DNA from: Diphasiastrum complanatum
Taxonomy: Eukaryota; Streptophyta; Lycopodiopsida; Lycopodiales; Lycopodiaceae
Direction of reading: 5' to 3'
NCBI GenBank assembly: GCA_029204225.1
Contig: CM055097.1
Coordinates: 74,003,279 to 74,067,278, forward strand
DNA: 64,000 nucleotides
How positions within the stretch are numbered: the stretch's first letter is position 1; each line of letters starts with the position of its first letter. The position numbers and the translations under genes were made by a program. Shown piece after piece: positions 52,790 through 63,324 of the stretch. The notes beneath the pieces are model-generated. The model was not told where the DNA came from and searched no databases. It saw only the letters and a list, made by a program, of their open reading frames with translations.

Positions 52790-53400
52790 TTACATTCTTC
52801 TATTCCTAGTACAGTACGAAACTTTTCAAATTTACATCTAACTAATGACTTAGTAAAAATATTTGTCACTTGATCTTCAGATTTACAGAAAACAAGATCA
52901 ATGGCTCCATAAAAAAATTTCTCTCGAACAAAATGATAATGTATTTCGATGTGCTTGGTTCGAGCATGTAAAACTGGATTTTTGGCAAGGTGAATGTAGC
53001 TTTGATTGTTGCAAGATATAGTAGTCGCATCCACCTATGGTTGACCTAAATCCACAAGCAATCTTCGTAACCATACCGCTTCTTGTGTAGCATTGTTGAG
53101 TGCTCGATATTCAGCTTCCGTCAAGGATAAGACTACTGTAGGTTGTTTTTTGCTGCTCCATGAAACTGCAGCTGTACCATAATTGAATGTATGACCACTG
53201 GTAGATCTTCTGTCATCAATATTACTTCCCAATCGGCATCGATACTTCCTACCAATATTGGCGCTTCAAGTTGATCATACTTCCCTCGAATGTATCTGAG
53301 AATACGTTTAGCAGACTTCCAGTGTGCTTGACTAGGATCTTGCATAAATTGACTAACAACACCAACAACATAAGAAATATCAGGTCATGTGTGTGTCAAA
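52790..53400 (-). pseudogene. copia RNase H
   Basis: The minus strand: SQAHWKSAKRILRYIRG (53345-53133 piece), then DDRRSTSGHTFNYGTAAVSW and SLTEAEYRALNNAT, a stop, then CNNQSYIHLAKNP (usual CDN changed to CNN), RTKHIEIHYHFVREKFF and NIFTKSL. Confidence 0.85.
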
Positions 53401-54212
53401 TAAATCAAACTACCCACCACTTATCTATACAAATAAGCATCTACTTTCTCAAATTCATCATATGTAGTAAGCTTCGTGTTGACATCCACAAAGGCTTACA
53501 ATCATGCATATTGAACTTATAAAGCAAATCTCGTGCATATTTGCTTTGTGTAAGAAAGACCACGTCTTCCTTTTGCCATACTTCAATGCCAAGACAAAAG
53601 TGCATCAATCCTAGATCACTCATGTCAAAAGGAAAGATCTGATTTGATTTCATCAATTAAGCTCTCATTACTTCTTGTAATAATCAAATCATCCACGTAC
53701 AACACAATGAATACTATATCTAAATCTTGTCTTAGAATGTAAAGATTAGAATCAACATCACTCTTTATCATTCCCCTTCGCTTAAAATGTTCATCAATGC
53801 AAGAGTATCGTGGTGCTTGCTTCAATCCATAAATAGCTTTGTTGAGCTTACAAACAAAATGCTCTATCCCTGGCTCAACAAATCCTTGAGGTTGTACTAA
53901 GTACACCTCTTCATCCAGCACTCCATTAAGAAAAGCAGATTTAACGTCCATTTGCTGGATCTTCCAACCATAGAAAGCAAAAATAGCAATGACAGAACGT
54001 ATAGTTACCATCTTAGCAACGAGTGTGAAGGTTTCCTCAAAATCAATACCTTCCTGTTGCTTAAATCCTCTCGCAACCAACCATGCTTTGTACTTGTTGA
54101 GTTGCCCATCAGTTCCAAATTTGATCTTGTATATCCATTTGCAAGTGATAGGTGTCTTACCATCAGGTAGCTCGATTTTGATATAGCTTCCATTTCCATT
54201 TCCAGAGGCCAC
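53401..54212 (-). pseudogene. copia reverse transcriptase
   Basis: The 195-residue piece 54212-53625: CKWIYKIKFGTDGQLNKYKA, LVARGFKQQEGIDFEETF, QQMDVKSAFLNGVLDEEVYL, LNKAIYGLKQAPRYSC and VLYVDDLIITRSNE. A frameshift into 53656-53441 gives SDLGLMHFCLGIEVWQ and FLTQSKYARDLLYKF. Confidence 0.88.
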
Positions 54213-54604
54213 TCCTCGTGCTCCTTTGCTTTATCAAAATTTTTTGGTTCTTGAGCCTTGAGCATAGAACCCATTAGGGCTAGATTCATCTCTAATCTTG
54301 CAAGACGTTTTCAATTTTTACTTGATCTTCTAAGCTTTTTCTGCTCACTAGATTCGGGAGTATCTCCCTTCTTAGCATCATCTGTGACTGATAAGTACCA
54401 TTTAGGTACTCTCTTGAGGATTTCAGCATCAGGCTTGCCTTTGTCCAATGGATTTTCCGTATCAAAATCCACTTCCTTATTGACTTGTACGTTCGCTCCC
54501 TCATCAAAAAGTTCAGTGATTACTTCAGATTATTCACCTCGGCCCATCTCGTCAAATGTAGCATCCCTAAAAATCACAAGCTTCTGTGCATTTGTGTCAT
54601 ACAT
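54213..54604 (-). pseudogene. copia integrase-RT hinge
   Basis: A degenerate linker region in minus orientation, low in recognisable motifs, with several frame changes. Confidence 0.5.
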
Positions 54605-55324
54605 CTATGCCTTGGCCTTCTCATATCCAAGGAAAATACACTTGATAGCTTTTGCATCCAATTTTCTTCGTTTCTCATCAGGAATATGAGCATAAGCATC
54701 ACAACCAAATACTCTCAGATGAGAAATATTAGGTTTCTTTCTAGTAACAGCTTCATGAGGTGTCTTACCTTCCACAGATTTTGTTAGACATCGATCTAAG
54801 ATGTGCGTAGCTGTGCTACAAGCTTCTGCCCAAAAGGTGTTTGGCAGACCCTTGTTCTTGAGCATCGCCCTGGCCATCTCAACAATAGATCTGTTCTTTC
54901 GTTCTGCAACTCCATTTGGTTGTGGTGAATAAGGTGTTGTAGTCTGCCTCTTGGTCCCTTGATCTTTGTAGAAATCAATAAATTCTGTCGAAAAATACTC
55001 ACCACCTCCATCAGATCTCAAAGTCTTGATGCAACATCCTGTTTGCTTTTCAACTAATGCCTTGAATTCCCTGAACTTAGCAAAAGCATCTGATTTCTTG
55101 CTTATGAAATAAATCCAAATGCACCTGCTATAATCATCAATGAAGGTAATAAAGTAATAGTAGCCACTAAGAGATCTAGTCTGCATAGGTCCACATAGAT
55201 CACTATGGACTAGATCTAGGATGCCACTGACTCTCCTTGCTCCACTTTTAAGAAACCTCTCTCTGTGTTGTTTTCCCAAAATGCAACCCTCACAAAAAAA
55301 AATTTCAAAAGAAATATCAGGCAA
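54605..55324 (-). pseudogene. copia integrase
   Basis: A 239-residue open frame: CEGCILGKQHRERF (zinc module end), HSDLCGPMQTRSLSGYYYF (first Asp), LRSDGGGEYFSTEF (second Asp), NGVAERKNRSIVEMARAML (Glu), FWAEACSTATHIL, LRVFGCDAYAHIP and CIFLGYE. The catalytic set is intact. It stops just before the hinge. Confidence 0.9.
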
Positions 55325-55850
55325 TCCAATAACTAGATTACTTCTTTTGAGAATCTGTAAACTTTGAGCACTGATATGACCAAATCATTGATGCCAAAGA
55401 TCACTTCGACTATCAACAATGCTTACCATAGCTTGAGCAAAAGATCTCGCATTCAATTTGTAGAGTCGATTCCCGTTGACTCTAGCTCTTGTAGCAATCA
55501 CTTTGTAGTGATCCTTGATGTCTTTGACAAGACATTTGAACCTGTCAAACTCAACCTTGAGTTATTGATCAGCCATTGTCCCAACAGATAGTAGATTGTT
55601 AGCTAGGCTAGATACATATTGTACATTGCTTATCCGCTTTATCATCCCGCTGGCTAACTTCACTGGTACCACTCCAAATCCTTTAACAGACAGCAATTTG
55701 CCATCGGCTTGTCCAACTTCATCACCATTTTGAGTTTCCTTGAGTTCTGAAAACTACTCTTTCCTTGAAGTCATGTGCTTGGATGCACCACTATCAATGT
55801 ACCAGGTATCCTTGGCTTCATCACTTGTCATTAATGATGTAATGAGCAAG
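55325..55850 (-). pseudogene. copia protease and pre-integrase
   Basis: The minus strand reads TWYIDSGASKHMTSRKE followed by TAG, then VVPVKLASGMIKRI, LANNLLSVGTMAD and the region leading to the pre-integrase module. Several stops. Confidence 0.75.
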
Positions 55851-55999
55851 TTTGAACTCTCACCTATATTATCTTTATATTGATCATCATCGTATTGATG
55901 TTGATCAGCATAATTGTCTTCATAATAATCATCATCAAATTGATGTTGATCAGCATAATTTTTCGCTTGCCATTCGCCTTTTCTTTGTTCTATCTCCTT

Positions 56000-56850
56000 C
56001 TATTTCTTGAAGCATTCACGCTCCCAATGGCCAGGTTTGTTGCAGTACCTACAATTTCTAGGTTTATTTTGCTTGGAATAGCCGCGTCCTTGACCTTGGC
56101 CTTGATTCCAATTGCCTCGATTTGAGCCATCATTGGATTGTTCTTGAAATTGTTGGGACGATCCACGATTTGAGTTTCCACCTCTTGATTGATACCTTCC
56201 ACGGCCAAATCTTCCTCCTCGTCTTCTAACTGCAAGAGCTTGATCATAGCCCTTGTTACGATGATTCAAGTTCTCTTGACGTTGCTCTTCCTGCAAAAGC
56301 AATCTACCTAGTTCTTCATAGGTTGGAAGGTTCTCTCTTGTAGCTATACTTATCACAAACATCTGATGTGACTCACTCAGACTATTCAATGTCAACTGCA
56401 CGATCTCACAATCCTGTACTCGCTCTCCAACTGCTGCTAATTGGTCACGAATCTCTTTGATCTTCAGTAGGTGGCAACAATAGTTGCACCATCATCCATC
56501 CGCAATGTGTGCAGCTTCGTCTTCAAAAATAGCACTCGAGATGTGTTTGTGGTCTCAAACACTGTCTTCAACATATCTCATGTTTCTTTTGGTCTTTCTG
56601 AATCTGAAATGTAGGGAATAATTGCATCTCTGTTGATGACATTTTGTGCTTTCCGTTTTCTCCTGTCAAATGCTAGCTGATCTTCTTCAATCACTGGCCT
56701 TGTCTCTTCACCTGTCACGATCTCCCATAGCTCATCAAAATGTTTTTCAGTTTGAATTTCCAAACTGCATATTGCCGGCTCCTTCCAATTTGCTTGACTC
56801 ATTGAGGATGCTCTCGACTAGAGTTGCCATTACTGGATAGATGAGTCCAG
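56000..56850 (-). pseudogene. copia gag
   Basis: Starts near 56830 (MATLVESILNESS), shifts frame almost at once, and continues through YAVWKFKLKNILMSYG. The piece 56401-56000 holds the end of UBN2 (TRENLPTYEELGRLLLQEEQ), an Arg/Gly-rich linker with RGG-like repeats, and a CCHC knuckle, CRYCNKPGHWEREC. Confidence 0.85.
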
Positions 56851-56938
56851 ATTGTAGAAAAAAATGGCTCAGTCTAAACACACAACTTGTCTCCAAATTT
56901 ATCACACCACAAAACTGTATATTCTTGGTTGTACACCT

Positions 56939-57106
56939 GATATCGGTTCAGCGCGCAGGTGTACTACCGCTTGGGACCTTCTTGGGCTCGCGCATGTTGA
57001 TCCGATATTGGTACAGATATGTGATATCGATTCGGCGCATGGGTGTACAACCGCTCGAGAATTCCTTTAGCTTGCACGCGTTGATCCGATATCAGTACGG
57101 ATCAGG
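56939..57106. repeat. 84-bp tandem repeat, two copies
   Basis: Units start at GATATCGGTTCAGCGCG (56939) and GATATCGATTCGGCGCA (57023) and end near GATCCGATAT. They are diverged. They lie in the leader of the minus-strand copia. Confidence 0.85.
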
Positions 57107-57540
57107 ATGAAAAGTAGAGGTAATATAAGAATTTTCAAAGAGAATATTCTAGATTCCTCACTTCGGTGCGATTGCTACTCTGCCTCCTCTTTGCAAAGAT
57201 TTTGAAGTGTGTGATCGTTCAAAAGGCAAAAATCAGTAATGTAAAAAGTATGAAAACTCATAAACTCTGAATGGAAATACTAGACACTGTCTAGTGTGAT
57301 ATGTACAATGGGAGATTTCTTGGTTGTCTGATGTTGCCCTGACCTTTCAGATGCCTCCGGGACTGTGTCTTCGTTCCCCACTAATGATTCTGAGCTCCAA
57401 AACCTACAGAATACACCAAAGAAGGATTCCTTCCAACCGTTTTGTCTCTCCCAGCTTTCACCTCTTGTGAAGGACTTTCTCACTTCATTTCGGAGCCTGT
57501 GACAAGCTGTATCCACTGATCAGGCACACATGACTATCGC

Positions 57541-57553
57541 AGCTCTGATACCA
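57541..57553 (-). other. Primer-binding site of the minus-strand copia
   Basis: The minus strand reads TGGTATCAGAGCT directly after the LTR end (..TTGACA). Confidence 0.88.
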
Positions 57554-57947
57554 TGTCAATAATCAGATAAGCAACATCACGCATTCACCATAAGCAATCA
57601 CCAAAGAAGATGGAAGAAGAACAGAATGGAATTTTTTTTTTGAATGTTTATCTAACATGAGATCAAGGAATTCCATTGGCCATAAAAAATATACGAATAA
57701 GGAATCCCATCAAGTTTTGACACCCAGGGAAAGGTCACAATGCTTTTGGATGGAGTGCTCTTGCTAGCAAAATAGTGTGAAGTAATTGTTTTCTCTCTCT
57801 ATCAGGGTTCAAGGTTTATTTGTACATTTTATATTCAGTATGCAATACAGTGTGATAGAGTATTCTAGTTACAGCTATCAATAATAAAATACATCGTGAA
57901 CATCAACTAAGAAGTGTAACAATGAAGTTTATTATTGATTTCTAACA
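57554..57947 (-). repeat. 5' LTR of the minus-strand copia (394 bp)
   Basis: On the plus strand it starts TGTCAATAATC next to the PBS and ends TTTCTAACA. The final part matches the other LTR end at 52770. Confidence 0.82.
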
Positions 57948-59070
57948 CAGACCGGGTGGATTCTACTTCACCCGTGTCCATGAGGATTATTGAGGGTCTG
58001 CGACTATCAGATTGGTAAGCCCTTCCTATCATAGTTGATTTGCCTAACTCCCTAGCGCTTGGGGGCTAGATCAAAGGAGATCTAGGATTGGTTAGGTTGG
58101 TTGCACTTCCCCTTGGTGTTCTTAAAGCAGCTTGGTGTGGGCAGGTTTGAGGTGAAATCAAGTCCACGACAATTTAGGCAGTTTCGGTAAATCAGTGATC
58201 TTCCAAGTAGGTATTCGACCTTTTTGGTTGAATCAGTTTGGAACGATTTCGTGATTGTTTGTTCAAATTTGGCTTTTCCGGTCGTGCGCATGCAATGATG
58301 AATTTTCTGGTTATTCTTATTGCTAGATTTTTGGTTTTGGGAGGGAATTCATGATTGCATGCGGTTATGGAATCCTAGCTCTGTTGAAGATGTAGGATTG
58401 AGGCTTGCTGCGAATCTATGGCATGCTTGTATGTGGAATAGCCTTGGAATTCTGGGTTTCAAAGCTATGTATGGAAAGCATACGCCGGTTTAATTCAATA
58501 AGCTGTGTGGTTGTTGGCTGGTTATTGATGATTGTATGTGGCCAAAACCAGAAATTTATGTAATAAGAGTAGGAAATAGACTGCATGCCATATTTTATCC
58601 ATGCATGCTAGATTGGCATGGTTTTTTACTTCCTAAATCTCTGTTTTATGCAAGAAAGCTTTGAGAGTGAAGCTTGTAGTGCTGCTAGCAGAAGTAATGA
58701 AGTAAAATAATGTTTCAATGCTGAAAAAAAGAGTTTAGACAACATAAGTGCTGTAGTAATCTACTCTATGGAATTGCTTGAAAAGAGTTAGCAAAGCATA
58801 GAAACTGAGAGAATAGCATTAAAGAAAGTGACTGCTTGTGGTTTGATGTTCAGTTGCACTCTAGTGGTATCCTTGAATCTGCCATGGAATTAGTTGTTGC
58901 TTTCTTTTGATGTGGAGCAAAGAAAAAAACAGGGTTTTGGAAGAAAAACACTGCTTCCTATCTGTTTCCTTCCTGGCTATTGGAGATGGCGGCTGTTATG
59001 GCTATGGGCGGGCGGCTCTGGAGGTGAGACAACACGATTCTAGTGCCCCCGGACCTGCTACTTCTTGCCA

Positions 59071-59073
<3 letters not shown>
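57948..59073. other. No recognisable gene
   Basis: Less AT-rich flank. No protein motif on either strand. It could hold a non-coding or very short exon. Confidence 0.35.

Positions 59074-59139
<66 letters not shown>
59074..59139. repeat. (CT)n microsatellite
   Basis: An uninterrupted CT tract of 66 bp. The apparent ORFs crossing it are low-complexity artefacts. Confidence 0.97.
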
Positions 59140-59141
<2 letters not shown>

Positions 59142-59620
59142 CGGTTTCTGCGCCTGGCAAACCGTGGGCTTGGAGGCCATAGTGTTTTTTTGGAAAGAAA
59201 AAACCATTGCTTTTGGATAGGTAGGAGGGGAGTAGGTTTTTCCTCCCTAGTGGGGGGAAGATGCTCATGCGTCCTACTAATTTTTTTGACCCATGCACAC
59301 AATTTGCTCTCCGGTTTTGCATGCATGCGTCAGTGTGGGAAGGGAGCTTTAGGCTTGTTTTTTTTTCAGTCTAGAATTTTGCTTTTGGTTCTTGTCACAA
59401 AAAAAACGTATTATTGGCTTGAATTTTATTGGAGTCTATGCCAAGGGCTTTTATGTTGATTTTTTAATAGAAACCGTCTTTTTGATTTGATTTGGTTTTC
59501 AGACGGTTTCTCACATTTTTAACTGGTTTGTTGTATTGGCAGTTATGGCCGATATGGAGCAAGAGTTATTCGGCAAGGGCATGTGGGAAGTTCGGATAAT
59601 AACCTGTAGTCCTGGACAAT

Positions 59621-59785
59621 ATGAGCAAGGCATTGCTTGAGATACACCAGAGAAATAAGCAGCGGGATGAGCAAATCAAGTTTCTGTTGTCTCAATTCGC
59701 GCTTTTATTAGAGTATTTGCAATACATGCATATGACTTGTGGAATAACTTTTTCTTTTCTAAATCTTGTTTATTTGAAAGACTAG
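59621..59785 (+). CDS. Short ORF of unknown function (54 aa)
   Basis: ATG at 59621, stop TAG at 59783. The first half is polar and helix-prone (MSKALLEIHQRNKQRDEQIK); the second is hydrophobic. No family is recognised. It could be a chance ORF or an exon of an unrecognised gene. Confidence 0.2.
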   Translation: MSKALLEIHQRNKQRDEQIKFLLSQFALLLEYLQYMHMTCGITFSFLNLVYLKD

Positions 59786-60718
59786 CCAATTGTGATGTTA
59801 TGATGGAGAATGGGCATGCATTATCTAAACATCATTCTTATAAGATACTAGTGTGATACTTTTGGAAGGCTTTTCTATGACTAGTGAAGTCCAATATGAT
59901 AGAAATCTTTATTGAATAATAATTGATGTTCATGGATAGATGATTTTACTTTTAATGGAATAACATAAGGCTTAGACTCACTTCATATGCTAGTCATTGA
60001 GCTCAATCTCTTAAGTATACTAGATGAACGTGTAATAGTCTCACACAAGCCAAACTAAAGGACCTAAAATTGCGTGAATCTCAGTACCAAAGACAGAATT
60101 GACAAGCATCCAAGATGTTAATCAACAACTAGGGGATAGATTATCCATAGAGGGTATGAAATGTGGAAGGAAGAATATTATCGATTCAATGGTATGCTAA
60201 TATGGGGAGGAATTCGATCATTTGGAGGAGCTGAAGTATGTCAAATTGTATCATCACAACACGAGATGTGGAAGCAAGAGGAGAGTAGTCCTACTAGAAT
60301 CTGAATGCAACTCTCTCGAATACCTTATAGTTCCAATGTAGCTATCTAGAATCTCAATGCAACTCTCTGGAATACCTTATAGTCACAATGTAGCTATCTA
60401 TTATAACTTTGAACAAACTAGCAAATTTGTATAGCTTATTCCAAGTTAAAAGTATTATGTAGAATTGAATTTCAAGCCTATCTTAAAATTTTATAATCAT
60501 GTTCTTATTTGAGTTCGTTATTGCACATTGACATCCTATGATTTATGACTTCCCACAATTCGCCCTTTTATTTGAAAGGTTCTTCAAACATAATTTGTAT
60601 ATTTGTATCGATACGATGTCACACTAACATTTTACCTAGGCTTTTTGTATGCATTTATTCTACCATCTTTATGGGTCGCGATATTCTTCCTACCTAAGAA
60701 AGAATCATATATACAAAA
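59786..60718. other. Intergenic
   Basis: No gene recognised. Contains one tandem duplication (60295-60398). Confidence 0.35.
60295..60398. repeat. 52-bp tandem duplication
   Basis: Two copies of TAGAATCTSAATGCAACTCT through CAATGTAGCTATC, period 52, with about four differences. Confidence 0.88.
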
Positions 60719-60761
60719 GGAGAGAGAGAGAGAGAGAGAGAGTGTGTGTGTGTGTGTGTGG
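60719..60761. repeat. Compound (AG)n(TG)n microsatellite
   Basis: An AG tract passing directly into a TG tract, about 250 bp upstream of the methyltransferase ATG, in the promoter or 5' UTR. Confidence 0.97.
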
Positions 60762-61011
60762 TTTATGGCACCAATTATTTTACCCCCAGCCACTCGATTT
60801 TCGCCACGTGACATAAGCCATTACCTTTTCTATAATCAACGTGGCAAAATCTTAGCGGTTAAGAATATACCAAGGCTTTCAATCACTGGGCCATTGAGAT
60901 AAGGCCTTTTCTTTATCTCCTGCATTTCGTGGTTTCCTGTGTTAGTGCGTCATCTTCTTTCAGTTTCTGAGAGAAGCATTCTTTGCTGTTGAAAGCGACG
61001 GAGGAGAGGCT

Positions 61012-61210
61012 ATGGCGTCATCGACGAGGTCGCTGAGCTCGCTACCATACGACCTTGTGATGAAGGCCGGGCTGCAGATGCTGGAGGCCAATTTGGTGCC
61101 CGATTTCCTGCTGCGGAGGGCTGCGCGCATGCTCCTCTCCATGCGCCTCCGCGTCTCCTACAAGCCCACTGCAGCCGAGCAGCTTCGCGACCTCATGGAA
61201 TTCGCGCATT
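61012..61210 (+). CDS. Coclaurine N-methyltransferase-like protein, exon 1
   Basis: The ATG at 61012 (context GGCTATGGCG) opens 66 codons: LPYDLVMKAGLQMLEANLVP, LLRRAARMLLSMRL and AAEQLRDLMEFAH. This N-terminal helical region is typical of the plant coclaurine N-methyltransferase-like family, SAM-dependent enzymes related to cyclopropane fatty-acid synthase. It ends in phase 1 at CATT|GTGAGT, the Ser codon being completed by exon 2. Members exist in plants without benzylisoquinoline alkaloids, so the substrate cannot be stated. Confidence 0.87.
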
Positions 61211-61648
61211 GTGAGTGTTGTTTCTAGCTTCAATTCCTGCTTCAATGCTCTTCACGTAGTTTGCTCTCTGTAGTCTGTCTCCTATAACTCGCACTTCCAG
61301 GAATGGGCAACACATTATCTATTCGAGACCCGTTGTTACAGCTTGATCTTAATAGTGATCTCAAAAGCTTTGTTAGGAAGTAAACTTTTTTGTTGCAAGA
61401 CACATTCATGGGGGCAACTTCTCTGAAAGTAAAGGATTTCTTTGAGGTGGGCCCTTGTATATCTGAAGTGTATTAATTTTTTGAAAGGAGTTTCTATGGC
61501 TTGAGGTCATAAAAATCTGGAAGGGCTCCATGAAAATGTTATAAAGATGTCGAAGTGCTCCAGCAAAAGTGTTCATGAGTTTCGTGAACCATACAACATG
61601 TCATAAAAAAGAGGTGGTCCTCACATGGAATCATAAATGGTTCCCACT

Positions 61649-61650
<2 letters not shown>

Positions 61651-61743
<93 letters not shown>
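61651..61743. repeat. (GA)n microsatellite in methyltransferase intron 1
   Basis: An uninterrupted tract of 93 bp. Confidence 0.97.
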
Positions 61744-61745
<2 letters not shown>

Positions 61746-61775
61746 CATATGTGGTGCCCACTTTTATAGAGAGAG

Positions 61776-61815
61776 AAAGAGGAGTGGGTCATAGGCACAC
61801 TTGGAAAGAAATTGA

Positions 61816-61886
<71 letters not shown>

Positions 61887-61922
61887 GAGTGGGTCATAGG
61901 CACACTTGGAAAGAAATTGAGG
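61776..61922. repeat. Identical 42-bp duplication flanking a (GA)n tract
   Basis: 61776-61817 and 61881-61922 are identical (AAAGAGGAGTGGGTCATAGG through AATTGAGG), separated by the 62-bp GA tract 61819-61880. Confidence 0.95.
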
Positions 61923-61980
61923 TAAATTTGCCATTCTGGGTAACATCACTTGTCCTTTACAGAAGTGGATAAATTTTGAA

Positions 61981-62060
61981 GTGACCTTTTCATTGGGTCA
62001 TCTTGCCATAAAAATGGGGTCACCATCTTTTATGGCAAGATTTCCCAATGGAAAGGTCAC
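61981..62060. repeat. 33-bp near-perfect hairpin, 14-nt loop
   Basis: The arms 61981-62013 and 62028-62060 pair with three mismatches (GTGACCTTTTCATTGGG... against its partner). Flanking bases extend the stem with a small bulge. It lies in intron 1 of the methyltransferase-like gene. Confidence 0.92.
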
Positions 62061-63215
62061 TGAAAATCCATTGCCCCATGCATAAAATTTCATTGTCTTA
62101 TGAGAGCCTTATTTAGGAAGAGGACATATCCTTAATTATAAGAATTAATCAAATAAAATTGATTGCTTAGTTGGAAAAAAGTCCGATGATATAATCAACA
62201 ATGCACTACTTAGTACTCTTCCTTTTGCTTAACTAGAAAGGTATCAATAAAGCACGCTATCATTTCTATGACCACCAATGTACCACTTCTTGAAACACTG
62301 CTTGTGTTTGTTGTTGGACTTATGTTTTCTCTAGCCTAGCCTTTCTCATGTTGGTATGTATGGGTTCTATTAAACCTATGTTTCATAATGGATTAGATGC
62401 CCCTTAATTGTCAAAATATAGTTGGGAGTAGACCAATTGTGATGTGGTGGTAGAAAACCCCTTTTGTATTCAAGTTATGTAGTTAGATACCGCCTAGGTG
62501 CTGTGGATTGTATTCAAAGTCTGATTTGGTTTAATAATTCTTAACTTAGATATGGACATAAATTGAATTGTGGAGTCTTGTGCTCGTTCATGAAAATTCC
62601 ATTGGCAACCTGTTTGCAAATAGTTGCATACACGTGATTAGTTCAAGAAGTCGTTCTCTATGAGAAAAAATATTATAGTTGGAATCACTCAAAAGTTTAG
62701 TCTTTATGTTCTTCCGAGTGTTTAGGAGGAAATACAAATTGATGCTACAAGGTGATGGCCAATGCAATGTTACCATTGTAGTATCATATGGTCACATGTT
62801 CCGTATGAGTATTAGATTTAACAAAGCATTATGTACCGACAAACAACAAACATCCTATTCAATCTAGTTGTAGACAATTTTTATAAATTCTTGAACTTCA
62901 TGAATTCGATACTTTGGATACTTTTAAGATTGACATTAGGAAGAAAAGCACAAGATGTTTCAATATTGTGATTACATGCAACAATACTGAATATCAAAGA
63001 GTAATATTTGAATATCAAAGAGTACTATTTGGATTAGTTTAAGAATCTAGCTCAAGTGGGTTCTTTCAAAGGTTTAGTACATACAATGAATGTCATGCAC
63101 CTGATTACATGAGGTCTTTTTGAAATCGCTAACTTCCTACTTGGGAGTGAACGAATCCTTTTCAAAGAAGGGATGATTTATGTTTCAATTTTGATGTTGA
63201 ATTATGATGTGGCAG
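62061..63215. other. Rest of methyltransferase intron 1
   Basis: No exon or repeat recognised. GT at 61211 and AG at 63214-63215 bound the 2005-bp intron. Confidence 0.5.
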
Positions 63216-63324
63216 CTTTGAAGGAGTTTCCAATCGCAGTCCACTCGGATAAACCAAATTCACAACACTATGAAGTTCCCACTGAATTTTACAAATTGGT
63301 GCTTGGAAAACACATGAAATACAG
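63216..63324 (+). CDS. Coclaurine N-methyltransferase-like protein, exon 2
   Basis: Begins after GTGGCAG| and gives LKEFPIAVHSDKPNSQHYEV, then PTEFYKLVLGKHMKY, exactly the segment expected after exon 1 and in phase. The donor appears to be AG|GCAAGA, a GC-AG type splice site, because no GT occurs at the family boundary. The SAM-binding motif (usually DVGCGWG) and the rest would lie beyond 64000. The gene is cut by the window end. Confidence 0.85.

Larger units (their letters stand above)
52580..57947 (-). mobile_element. Ty1/copia element, minus strand, degenerate
   Basis: Nearly complete order on the minus strand: LTR (57947-57554), PBS, leader with an 84-bp tandem repeat, gag, protease, integrase, RT, RNase H, polypurine tract, LTR end at 52770. 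The frame is broken at several places, but all catalytic domains are recognisable. It is related to the copia in the carrier intron: the Gag and integrase segments are similar. Confidence 0.88.

Noticed and set aside
57280-57516. 78-residue minus-strand ORF as a gene
   Set aside because: It falls in the untranslated leader of the minus-strand copia, between PBS and gag, and shows no domain.
63173-63215. Independent start of the methyltransferase piece at ATG 63176
   Set aside because: The bases before 63216 are intron: an AG acceptor and a phase match to exon 1 place the exon start at 63216.
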